A stretch of DNA of 64,000 nucleotides from an uncultured Lachnospiraceae bacterium (GTDB lineage: Bacteria > Bacillota > Clostridia > Lachnospirales > Lachnospiraceae), in contig CANBFE010000014.1 of the NCBI GenBank assembly GCA_947367855.1, forward strand, positions 1-64,000, written 5' to 3'. The notes below the pieces were generated by a model, which was given only the letters and a program-made list of their open reading frames with translations, was not told the DNA's origin and searched no databases. Every line of letters starts with the position of its first letter. Positions within the stretch are counted from its first letter, which is position 1. The translations under genes were made by a program, and so were the position numbers. Positions 17,254-24,154 of the stretch are shown here, one piece after another.

Positions 17254-18225
17254 TCAATCCCCGTCCTCTGTCAACTGCCCGTTACATATCACTTTTTCGA
17301 TATTGTAGCGGGGCCTGTGTTTGACCTCAATATAAATCTTTCCGATATACTGTCCCACCATACCGATGGCAAACAGCTGGAGCCCTCCCAGAAACCAGAT
17401 GGAAAGAATCAGGGAAGTCCATCCGGGAACCACATGACCCGTGAAATAGGAGAACAGGGCATATACCAGCGCCAGCAGCGAAAAGAGAATAATCAGCAGC
17501 CCCAGTCCCAGTATCAGGCTGATGGGTTTCACACTGAAGGAAGAAATCCCGTTAAAGGCCAGCGCCAGCATTTTCTTCAGCGGATACTTTGACTCTCCGG
17601 CCGCCCGTTCTTTCCTGTCATAGTAGACGCTGTCCGTCTGGTATCCGATCAGCGGCATCATTCCCCGCAGAAACAGGTGCGTCTCCCCGTATTTTGAGAA
17701 CTCTTCCACCGCCCTCCTGGACATAAGCCTGAAATCCGCATGATTGTATATGGTTTTCACGCCCATCAGGTCCATGAGCCTGTAAAAAGCCTGGGCTGTT
17801 GTGCGCTTAAAGAAGGTATCCGTCTTTCTCTCCTTCCTGACGCCATACACGATATCATTTCCCTCATGAAATTTGTCTATCATCTCTTCAATGACATTCA
17901 CGTCATCCTGCAGATCAGCATCAATGGATACGGTCACATCGCTCATATCCCTGGCCGTGATCAGTCCGGCCGTCAGGGCAAACTGGTGTCCCACATTTCC
18001 GGCCAGTTTTACACCCGCCACACGCCCGGGATAAGCCCTGTGCTCCTCTTCAATCAGCTCCCAGGTACGGTCTTTGCTGCCGTCATTGACAAACAGGATA
18101 AAACTGTCCCCCGCAATCTTTCCTTTTTGAACCAGATCTTCCAATACTCCGCGCAAAGCCGCGGAAGCAAGCTTCAGAACCTCTTCTTCATTATAACAGG
18201 GAACAACAATTGCCAGTCTGTCCAT
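17254..18225 (-). CDS. GT2-family polyprenyl-phosphate glycosyltransferase (GtrB/DPM1-like)
   Basis: A 323-residue glycosyltransferase. The GT-A domain starts IVVPCYNEEEVL, and the nucleotide-sugar DxD site is Asp102-Ala-Asp104 in SIDADLQDD. Two membrane helices near the C-terminus (about 233-262 and 272-298) are those of the bactoprenol glucosyltransferase group (GtrB, YkcC, YfdH). Such enzymes load a sugar onto undecaprenyl phosphate on the inner leaflet; a flippase and a GT-C enzyme then transfer it outside. The adjacent downstream polytopic protein could be that GT-C partner. AAAGGA precedes the ATG. Confidence 0.9.
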   Translation of the reverse strand: MDRLAIVVPCYNEEEVLKLASAALRGVLEDLVQKGKIAGDSFILFVNDGSKDRTWELIEEEHRAYPGRVAGVKLAGNVGHQFALTAGLITARDMSDVTVSIDADLQDDVNVIEEMIDKFHEGNDIVYGVRKERKTDTFFKRTTAQAFYRLMDLMGVKTIYNHADFRLMSRRAVEEFSKYGETHLFLRGMMPLIGYQTDSVYYDRKERAAGESKYPLKKMLALAFNGISSFSVKPISLILGLGLLIILFSLLALVYALFSYFTGHVVPGWTSLILSIWFLGGLQLFAIGMVGQYIGKIYIEVKHRPRYNIEKVICNGQLTEDGD

Positions 18226-18249
18226 ACTTATTTCCTTTCCGCGGTCCGG

Positions 18250-18981
18250 TTACTCTTCATTCCAGTTATGATAAACCGCCTGGACATCATCGTCGTCATC
18301 CAGAAGATCCAGGGTTTTCTGCAGATTTTTAACAGCGTTCTCATCGGTGAGATCCACATAATTCTGGGGAAGCATGGTAACCTCCGCGCTCATCATAGGA
18401 ATACCGGCCTCCTCCAGCGCCCTGCGGACATCCTCGAAGCTGTCAGGGTCCGTAAGAACCTCATAGCTGTCCTCTTCCTCGTTAAAATCCTCCGCTCCGG
18501 CGTCCAGGGCCATCATCATCAGATCATCCGCCTCCAGGTCACATTCTTCCCTGTCAATGACGATCTGTCCCTTCCTGTCAAACATGAAAGACACACATCC
18601 GGGCGTGCCGATGCTTCCCTGTCCCTTTGTGAAGGCGCTTCTGATATTGGCCGCAGTGCGGTTCTTATTGTCCGTAAGGGCATCCACGATAATGGCAATG
18701 CCATTGGGACCGTAGCCCTCATAGGTCACATACTCGTAATTTACATTGCCCACATCGCCCGCTGCCTTCTTAATCCCCTTTTCTATGGTATCATTCGGCA
18801 TATTGTTGGCCTTGGCTTTGGCCACCACAGCGGCAAGTCTGAAGTTATTATTGGGATCCGGACCGCCCTCTTTCACAGCCACTGCGATTTCCCTTCCGAT
18901 AATGGTAAAGATCTTACCCTTGGCTGCGTCGTTTTTTTCCTTTTTATGCTTAATATTCGCAAATTTCGAATGTCCAGACAT
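18250..18981 (-). CDS. yebC: YebC/PmpR/TACO1 family protein
   Basis: A 243-residue member of the universal YebC family. Signatures are MSGHSKFANIKHKKEKNDAAKGKIFT at the N-terminus, GGPDPNNNFRLA, and the NGIAIIVDALTDNKNRTAANIRS core. Members were described as transcriptional regulators, and more recent work links YebC and TACO1 to relief of ribosome stalling, for example at proline runs. The C-terminal domain carries the usual acidic patch. The ATG at 18981 has AAAAGGAGA upstream. It is followed 24 bases later by the glycosyltransferase gene. Confidence 0.95.
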   Translation of the reverse strand: MSGHSKFANIKHKKEKNDAAKGKIFTIIGREIAVAVKEGGPDPNNNFRLAAVVAKAKANNMPNDTIEKGIKKAAGDVGNVNYEYVTYEGYGPNGIAIIVDALTDNKNRTAANIRSAFTKGQGSIGTPGCVSFMFDRKGQIVIDREECDLEADDLMMMALDAGAEDFNEEEDSYEVLTDPDSFEDVRRALEEAGIPMMSAEVTMLPQNYVDLTDENAVKNLQKTLDLLDDDDDVQAVYHNWNEE

Positions 18982-19009
18982 AAATTTTCTCCTTTTCTTC
19001 TTAATTTAT

Positions 19010-19041
19010 GACACTCCTGCCCTGCAAAAACAGGCAGTGTC
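19010..19041. other. Imperfect stem-loop between CNNM gene and yebC
   Basis: GACACTCCTGCCCTG and CAGGCAGTGTC pair imperfectly around an AAAAA loop. No T-run follows on the minus strand. It may attenuate or separate yebC from the upstream transporter message. Confidence 0.4.
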
Positions 19042-19048
19042 CATCATA

Positions 19049-20428
19049 TCACGTTTTATCCCCGGATTCAAGTTCGGAATCCGTTTCCGGCAGCTTTGTC
19101 AGCAGAACGCTCTGAATCATCTTGTTCTCAACAGACAGAATCTTGAAGTGATACCCGCCGAAATCCATGTCAAACTGCTCGTCAGGCTCCGGAATCCTGT
19201 CCATCCTGGAAATAAGGAATCCGTTCAGCGTCTCAAATTCCTCGTCCTCAAAGGATATTCCGAAACGCTCCTCCAGTTCCTCCAGGGGCGTCTTTCCCTC
19301 TATGACATATTCGTCATTGCCCTTCTCCTCAATATGCTCGGTGATCTCGTCATATTCGTCCAGAATATTCCCCACGATCTCCTCCAGAATATCCTCCATG
19401 GCCACCAGTCCGTCCGTCTGCCCGTACTCATCCACCACTACCACCATCTGCTGCTTTCCTGCCTGCATCTCCCGGAACAGCTGGTCGATATTCCTGGTTC
19501 TTGGAATGAACACAGGCTCCCTCATCAGACCTTCCAGCTCCCGCAGAGGCATGCCCAGATTGCCTGCGTCCGCATGAAAGCGGAGGGCATCCTTCAGGTG
19601 CAGAATGCCGATTATATGGTCGATATTTTCCTCATAAACCGGATACCGGCTGTTCTTGCCCTCCATCATGAAGGTTATGGCCTCCTTGAGAACCATCTCC
19701 GCATCAATGGCCACTATATTCTTTCTGTTTGTCATGATATCCTGGGCTTCCTTGTCCCCGAATTCAAAGATATTGGAGATCATCTCCGCCTCGCTGGCCT
19801 GAATAACCCCGTGCTCATGGCCCTCGTTGACCATGTTAATGATCTCTTCCTCCGTGACATCAGCCTCCCCCGCATTCCCGTGTATGCCAAACAGCCTCAG
19901 AATTCCTTTGGCCGTGACGGTCACGAGTCCGGTAAACGGAAAAAGAAAGCGGGTCAGGAAAAAGACCGGATTAATGCAGCGGTATGCCCATTTCTCGGGA
20001 TTTCTCACCGCCACTGTCCTGGGAAGCAGCACTCCCAGGGTAAGGGTTATGTATAAAAGCAGCAGCGTGGAAAGCACTGCAGCCAGTCCGGCTATCAGCC
20101 CCGCTGGCAGCTTTGCCAGTTTCAGCTGTGTCTCCGCCACAAACCGGATGCCCCCGGACAAAGCGTGAAGCAGCAGTCCCAGATGTACCGCGCCAATCAC
20201 AATATTGATCAACGTAGTGATTAACTGCATGGCATTTTCATACTCTGCAGGATTGCTGATAATCCGTCTGAGACGGATAGACTTCTTATCCTTCTCCTCC
20301 TCGGCCCTCCTTTCTATTTCCTTTTCGTTCAGGGAATTGACGGCCGCTCTGAAACCGTAGAAAAACATGTCAGTCAAAAGCAGCGCCGCAAAGCAGATAA
20401 TACTGGCAGTAGGCCCACCATCGTCCAT
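19049..20428 (-). CDS. CNNM/CorC-like transporter with CBS pair (hemolysin family)
   Basis: A 459-residue protein with the usual order for the family. A DUF21 membrane domain (about 1-190, four hydrophobic segments) comes first. Two CBS domains (about 205-330) follow, with MTNRKNIVAIDAE and the second containing VVVVDEYGQTDGLVAMEDILEEIVG. The C-terminal transporter-associated (CorC_HlyC) domain is at about 350-435. Family members such as YhdP, MpfA and CNNM proteins export Mg2+ or Co2+; the hemolysin label is historical. The ATG at 20428 is preferred because GGAGG lies ten bases upstream and overlaps a second ATG at 20446. Confidence 0.9.
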   Translation of the reverse strand: MDDGGPTASIICFAALLLTDMFFYGFRAAVNSLNEKEIERRAEEEKDKKSIRLRRIISNPAEYENAMQLITTLINIVIGAVHLGLLLHALSGGIRFVAETQLKLAKLPAGLIAGLAAVLSTLLLLYITLTLGVLLPRTVAVRNPEKWAYRCINPVFFLTRFLFPFTGLVTVTAKGILRLFGIHGNAGEADVTEEEIINMVNEGHEHGVIQASEAEMISNIFEFGDKEAQDIMTNRKNIVAIDAEMVLKEAITFMMEGKNSRYPVYEENIDHIIGILHLKDALRFHADAGNLGMPLRELEGLMREPVFIPRTRNIDQLFREMQAGKQQMVVVVDEYGQTDGLVAMEDILEEIVGNILDEYDEITEHIEEKGNDEYVIEGKTPLEELEERFGISFEDEEFETLNGFLISRMDRIPEPDEQFDMDFGGYHFKILSVENKMIQSVLLTKLPETDSELESGDKT

Positions 20429-20502
20429 TTTGATCCTTTCCTCCATATTTGTTTCTTATTGTATATTCCATGGAATCCTTTTTCATCCATTAATACTCCA
20501 TA

Positions 20503-20531
20503 AATATACCATCTCTGCTTCCTTTCGTCAA
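20503..20531 (-). promoter_or_regulatory. SigA promoter of the CNNM gene
   Basis: Minus strand: TTGACG (20526-20531), 17-base spacer, TATATT (20503-20508). It follows directly on the hairpin after mazF and marks a new transcription unit. Confidence 0.8.
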
Positions 20532-20533
20532 GA

Positions 20534-20569
20534 AGCGGCTGCCCTGCTTTTCACATATCTGCAGCCGCT
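20534..20569 (-). terminator. Hairpin terminator after mazF
   Basis: A perfect nine-base-pair stem AGCGGCTGC / GCAGCCGCT with an 18-base loop. The T-tract is weak (TCTT). It sits between mazF and the promoter of the next gene. Confidence 0.55.
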
Positions 20570-20602
20570 CCAGAAATACTGGTCTGTCCGGAACTCTGCA
20601 TT

Positions 20603-20944
20603 TTATGTATCCAGTTCCAGACTGACCATCAGGGCCCTGTTAACTCTTTTCATGATGTCTCCGTCCAAATGGCATACTTTATCCTTCAGGCGTTTTTTGT
20701 CAATGGTGCGCAGCTGCTCCAACAGTACCACGGAATCCTTGTCCATGTCATACAGCGCGGAATTCAGTTCAATGTGGGTGGGCAGCTTCGCCTTATTCAT
20801 CTTAGAGGTAATCGCGGCGCAGATAACGGTGGGACTGTGCTTGTTCCCGATATCATTCTGAACGATCAGCACCGGCCTGATGCCTCCCTGTTCCGAACCG
20901 ACCACCGGCCTGAGATCCGCATAATATACATCTCCTCTTCTCAT
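20603..20944 (-). CDS. mazF: MazF/NdoA-type endoribonuclease toxin
   Basis: A 113-residue PemK/MazF protein, close in build to Bacillus EndoA/NdoA. It begins MRRGDVYYADLRPVVGSEQGGIRPVLIVQND; the RRGD and GSEQGGIRP loops form the catalytic and RNA-binding site, and TVICAAITSK holds the catalytic Thr/Ser region. It would cleave mRNA at short sequence motifs. In Bacillus the antitoxin NdoAI is encoded directly upstream. Here the 89 bases up to nnr have room for no antitoxin, and none lies downstream. GGAGG precedes the ATG well. See the finding on this orphan arrangement. Confidence 0.93.
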   Translation of the reverse strand: MRRGDVYYADLRPVVGSEQGGIRPVLIVQNDIGNKHSPTVICAAITSKMNKAKLPTHIELNSALYDMDKDSVVLLEQLRTIDKKRLKDKVCHLDGDIMKRVNRALMVSLELDT

Positions 20945-21033
20945 TTTGCCTCCAAACAGTTATTTGTAGGATAGTTTTGCCAGTTTTTGGTGCGTTATTC
21001 ATTCAGATTCCAGTTTCCCCTTTTATCATATGA

Positions 21034-22521
21034 TCAGATTTCCAAAATGTTCCCAAAAGATAACGATTCCGCCACATCTCCTGCCATGCATGCATACTCC
21101 CCGGTCTTCCCTGCCGCCCGGTCCCCTGCCTTTCCATGGATGTAAACCCCAATGGCTGCGGCTTCAAACTCCTCCATGCCCTGAGCCAGCAGGGCGGCGA
21201 TTATTCCGGTCAGAACATCCCCGCTGCCTGCAGTGGCCATTCCGCTGTTGCCGCTGAGATTCACGCAGACTGCATGTCCCGCTTTGCATACAATGGTCCT
21301 GGCATCCTTGGCCGCAACGGTGCCGTGAATCTCCGCCGCCAGTTCCATGGCTGTCTCCGGAAGACTGCTTTGGCATTCCCGGACGGATTTTCCGGTAAGC
21401 CTTGCCAGCTCTCCCGGATGGGGCGTCAGTATTATCTTTCTTCCCCCGGCTCCCTGTTCCCACAGCAGTCTCCCCAGTTCCCTCTGCTCCGAAAGCAGGT
21501 TCAGCCCGTCCGCATCGGCCACAAGAGGCTTTCCGCTCCCGCAGACCGCCTGGCGCAGGCTCTCCAGGGCCTTTTCCCCCTTTCCCAGTCCCGGTCCCAG
21601 GGCAATCACATCCGCCCACTGCAGGCTTTCCTTCAGGTCTTCCTCCGTCCCGAACAGGGCCTCCGGAACCGCCTGCTGCAGAATAATCCTGTTTTCCTCC
21701 ACAGAGACCACCTTCACCATACCCGCTCCGGCCCGGTATGCGGCCCTGGCAGCCAGTACCGCAGCCCCGGCCATGTTCCGGCTTCCTGCCACCAACAGCA
21801 CCTTCCCGAATGTCCCCTTATTGCCATCCTGCCTCCGGGCAGGCATCAGGAGGGCAGGTTCCTCATCATAGGCGTACATCCCAGGCTCCTGTCCGCAAAA
21901 GCTGACCGGGGAAATGCCGATGTCCGCAGTGACCACCTTTCCCGCCTTTCCGCATCCGGGATACAGCGCCAGGCCCCTTTTGCAGAATCCGAAGGTAACC
22001 GTCAGATCTGCTTTCACTGCATAGCCCCAGATTTTTCCCGTATCGGAATCCACTCCGCTTGGCAGGTCAAGCGCGATTTTTCTGCCCTCAAGACTGTTGA
22101 AAAGCTCAACCGCCTCCCGGAAGGGTCCGGATACCTCCCTGGAAAGTCCCACTCCGAAGAGGGCGTCCAACAACGCCGTGTATTCCCGCCTGCGGGGAGC
22201 ATCCACAAATTCCACCGGGTAATTCTCCAGAATCCGCCGCTGCCTCTGCCATTCCGCAGAGGCTCTCTCCCGGTTCCCCACGCACCATACTTCCACCTGC
22301 CAGCGCTTCTCTGCCAGCAGCCTGGCAGCCGCAAGGCCGTCTCCTCCGTTATTTCCCATACCTGCCAGAACCAGGGCATGCCTGCTGCCGGTTCCGGAAC
22401 CGCACTCCGCAGCCACGGCCAGCGCAGCCCGCTCCATGAGCACACATGCCGGAATCCCGATTTTCTCTATGGTATTGCTGTCATAACGTCTCATTTCAGA
22501 TGCTGACACCAGGTATTTCAT
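21034..22521 (-). CDS. nnr: Bifunctional NAD(P)H-hydrate epimerase/dehydratase
   Basis: A 495-residue fusion. The N-terminal YjeF_N epimerase domain (about 1-215) has GNNGGDGLAAARLL and DALFGVGLSREV, then LDLPSGVDSDTG. The C-terminal ribokinase-like ADP-dependent dehydratase (about 220-495) has KGTFGKVLLVAGSRNMAGAA, LTPHPGELARL and the catalytic GSGDVLTGIIAALLAQG. Together they repair hydrated NADH and NADPH, a metabolite-repair job suited to an organism with heavy NAD(P)H flux. GGGAGG precedes the ATG. A terminator hairpin separates it from the upstream coiled-coil gene. Confidence 0.96.
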   Translation of the reverse strand: MKYLVSASEMRRYDSNTIEKIGIPACVLMERAALAVAAECGSGTGSRHALVLAGMGNNGGDGLAAARLLAEKRWQVEVWCVGNRERASAEWQRQRRILENYPVEFVDAPRRREYTALLDALFGVGLSREVSGPFREAVELFNSLEGRKIALDLPSGVDSDTGKIWGYAVKADLTVTFGFCKRGLALYPGCGKAGKVVTADIGISPVSFCGQEPGMYAYDEEPALLMPARRQDGNKGTFGKVLLVAGSRNMAGAAVLAARAAYRAGAGMVKVVSVEENRIILQQAVPEALFGTEEDLKESLQWADVIALGPGLGKGEKALESLRQAVCGSGKPLVADADGLNLLSEQRELGRLLWEQGAGGRKIILTPHPGELARLTGKSVRECQSSLPETAMELAAEIHGTVAAKDARTIVCKAGHAVCVNLSGNSGMATAGSGDVLTGIIAALLAQGMEEFEAAAIGVYIHGKAGDRAAGKTGEYACMAGDVAESLSFGNILEI

Positions 22522-22545
22522 CTTTTCCTCCCTTCAGAAAGAAAA

Positions 22546-22576
22546 CGCCGCATCCGGAAAAACTCCCGGTGCGGCG
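22546..22576 (-). terminator. Rho-independent terminator before nnr
   Basis: Minus strand stem CGCCGCACCGG / CCGGATGCGGCG followed by TTTTCTTTCT. It ends the rex-coiled-coil transcript. Confidence 0.75.
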
Positions 22577-22615
22577 GCCCTTCTTCCGTCCTCCAAACTA
22601 TTCTGCTCTCCGCAT

Positions 22616-23245
22616 TTATTCCTCTTTTTGATCCGGATTATACTGCAGGTCAAAAATATCAATCACTTCCGCCCCAAACACATCATGCATGTACGAATAG
22701 ATGGCATGATTGCGCTGCTCCATCTCCTGCTTTCTGATCAGGCGCTTTTTCAGTTCCACCCGGATTTCCGAAATCCATTCCGCGGTTTCGCGGATATTTT
22801 CCGCGTTCTCCTTCATGGTGTCATAACAGCAGTCCATGGTTGCCAGCATCAGCCGGAAATTCGCCTCATCTATCTGCTTTGGCAGATCAAGAAGCTCATC
22901 CTGCCTGCTTTCCAGGAGCTGGTTGCACTCCTCCACCTTTTTCCTGTTCTGCTCCGTCTTCGTTGCGCTGTCCGAGTCTGCCTCCTGCCCGGCCTCATCC
23001 ATCATGGAAACAATCTCGCCCATCAGCTTCTTCTTCAGACGCTTTATGTCCCGAACCTCATTGTTCAGCTTCCCCTGCTGCTTTAAAAGCGCATTCAGCT
23101 GCTGTTCCAGGGAGGAAACCTCCTGTCTCCCCTCCTCCGTCAACAGCTGGTACCATTTGTTGTCCAACGTGAGTATGGGAATCTTTTTCCCCTCCAGCGC
23201 TTTTATAAAGGACTCCCTGGGGCCCTCATCCTTTTTCCCTTTCAT
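22616..23245 (-). CDS. Conserved-looking coiled-coil protein, function unknown
   Basis: A 209-residue soluble protein, strongly charged and predicted almost wholly helical. A short N-terminal part contains KIPILTLDNKWYQLL, followed by heptad-like coiled coil from about residue 40 to 130 (VSSLEQQLNALLKQQGKLNN and on). A C-terminal helical bundle with IRVELKKRLIRKQEMEQRNH and a terminal MHDVFGAEVIDIFDL segment follows. No membrane segment, signal peptide or known catalytic motif is visible. The GGAGG is rather far (13 bases) from the ATG. It follows rex by 44 bases and probably shares its transcript. I do not recognise the family by name. Confidence 0.7.
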   Translation of the reverse strand: MKGKKDEGPRESFIKALEGKKIPILTLDNKWYQLLTEEGRQEVSSLEQQLNALLKQQGKLNNEVRDIKRLKKKLMGEIVSMMDEAGQEADSDSATKTEQNRKKVEECNQLLESRQDELLDLPKQIDEANFRLMLATMDCCYDTMKENAENIRETAEWISEIRVELKKRLIRKQEMEQRNHAIYSYMHDVFGAEVIDIFDLQYNPDQKEE

Positions 23246-23289
23246 AAAACCCTGTACACCTCCTGTGGGACTTCCGTCCGAAAGTATTT

Positions 23290-23958
23290 CTATGTCTGTC
23301 CGTTCCCTCTGTCTGCTTCCGTTCCGGCATCCGCCCCCCTGAGGATATTGTAGGACAGCTTCATCAGACTGTCGGACAGATGCACATTTTCCACCTGGAT
23401 TCCCACGGGCACGTTCAGGTCCACATGGGCAAAATTCCAGATGGCGCGGATTCCTGTCTGCACCAGTCTCTCGGCCACAGACACGGCCCCTGCCTTGGGA
23501 ATGGTCAAAACCGCAATGTCGATCTCGTTTCTGCGGATAAATTCCTCCAGCTCCTCCATGGGCTGTACCCTGACGCTGCGAACCTCCATTCCTATCAAAT
23601 CCGGATTCCTGTCAAACATTCCCCGAAAAATAAAGCCCCGTCTCTCGAAGTTCAGATAATTCCCCAGCGCCCGTCCCAGGTTTCCCGCACCGATAATGAT
23701 AAAATTGTGCTGTCTGTCCAGGCCGAGGATCCTGCCGATTTCATTGTAAAGATATTCTACGTTATAGCCGTAACCCTGCTGCCCAAAACCGCCAAAATTA
23801 TTGAAGTCCTGCCGGATCTGGGATGCGGTTACCTTCATCAGACTGCTTAAATCCTGGGAGGATATTCTCTCCACTCCCTGATCCCTCAGTTCTCCCAGAT
23901 ACCGGAAATACCTGGGCAGGCGACCTATGACAGCCTGTGAAATTTCCTTTTCTTCCAA
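23290..23958 (-). CDS. rex: Redox-sensing transcriptional repressor Rex
   Basis: A 222-residue repressor that reads the NADH/NAD+ ratio and controls fermentation genes in Firmicutes. The N-terminal winged helix contains ISQAVIGRLPRYFRYLGEL and SSQDLSSLMKVTASQIRQD. The Rossmann domain has GAGNLGRALGNYL. The C-terminal swapped helix follows NFAHVDL. I place the start at a TTG (23958): GGAGG lies seven bases before it, and the product begins MEEKEISQAVIGRLPRY, the usual Rex N-terminus. A longer frame from ATG 24003 would add 15 atypical residues, and that ATG lies at or before the transcription start predicted from the promoter at 24006-24034. Confidence 0.95.
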   Translation of the reverse strand: MEEKEISQAVIGRLPRYFRYLGELRDQGVERISSQDLSSLMKVTASQIRQDFNNFGGFGQQGYGYNVEYLYNEIGRILGLDRQHNFIIIGAGNLGRALGNYLNFERRGFIFRGMFDRNPDLIGMEVRSVRVQPMEELEEFIRRNEIDIAVLTIPKAGAVSVAERLVQTGIRAIWNFAHVDLNVPVGIQVENVHLSDSLMKLSYNILRGADAGTEADRGNGQT

Positions 23959-24005
23959 AGCCTCTACCTCCATTTGCGCATGGCAGATACTGCACTGTCC
24001 CATCC

Positions 24006-24034
24006 ATCATAGCAAAATGTGAAATTTATGTCAA
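24006..24034 (-). promoter_or_regulatory. Consensus SigA promoter of rex
   Basis: Minus strand: TTGACA (24029-24034), 17-base spacer, TATGAT (24006-24011). The predicted transcript start is near 23999, downstream of the ATG at 24003, which supports the TTG start of rex at 23958. No canonical Rex operator was seen here. Confidence 0.85.
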
Positions 24035-24088
24035 TATTTTCCACCCACAGAAGCTGGACATTAGTCAGGGTCAGCGGTTATTTCCGGA

Positions 24089-24117
24089 TTGACAGCTTCC
24101 CGGTTGCAAAGTAAAAT
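24089..24117 (+). promoter_or_regulatory. SigA promoter of the ABC-F gene
   Basis: Plus strand: TTGACA (24089-24094), 17-base spacer, TAAAAT (24112-24117), 37 bases before the ABC-F start. It is divergent from the rex promoter with about 55 bases between them. Confidence 0.85.
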
Positions 24118-24154
24118 GGGAAAAAGACCAGTTTGAGAGAAAGGAACGCAAGCC

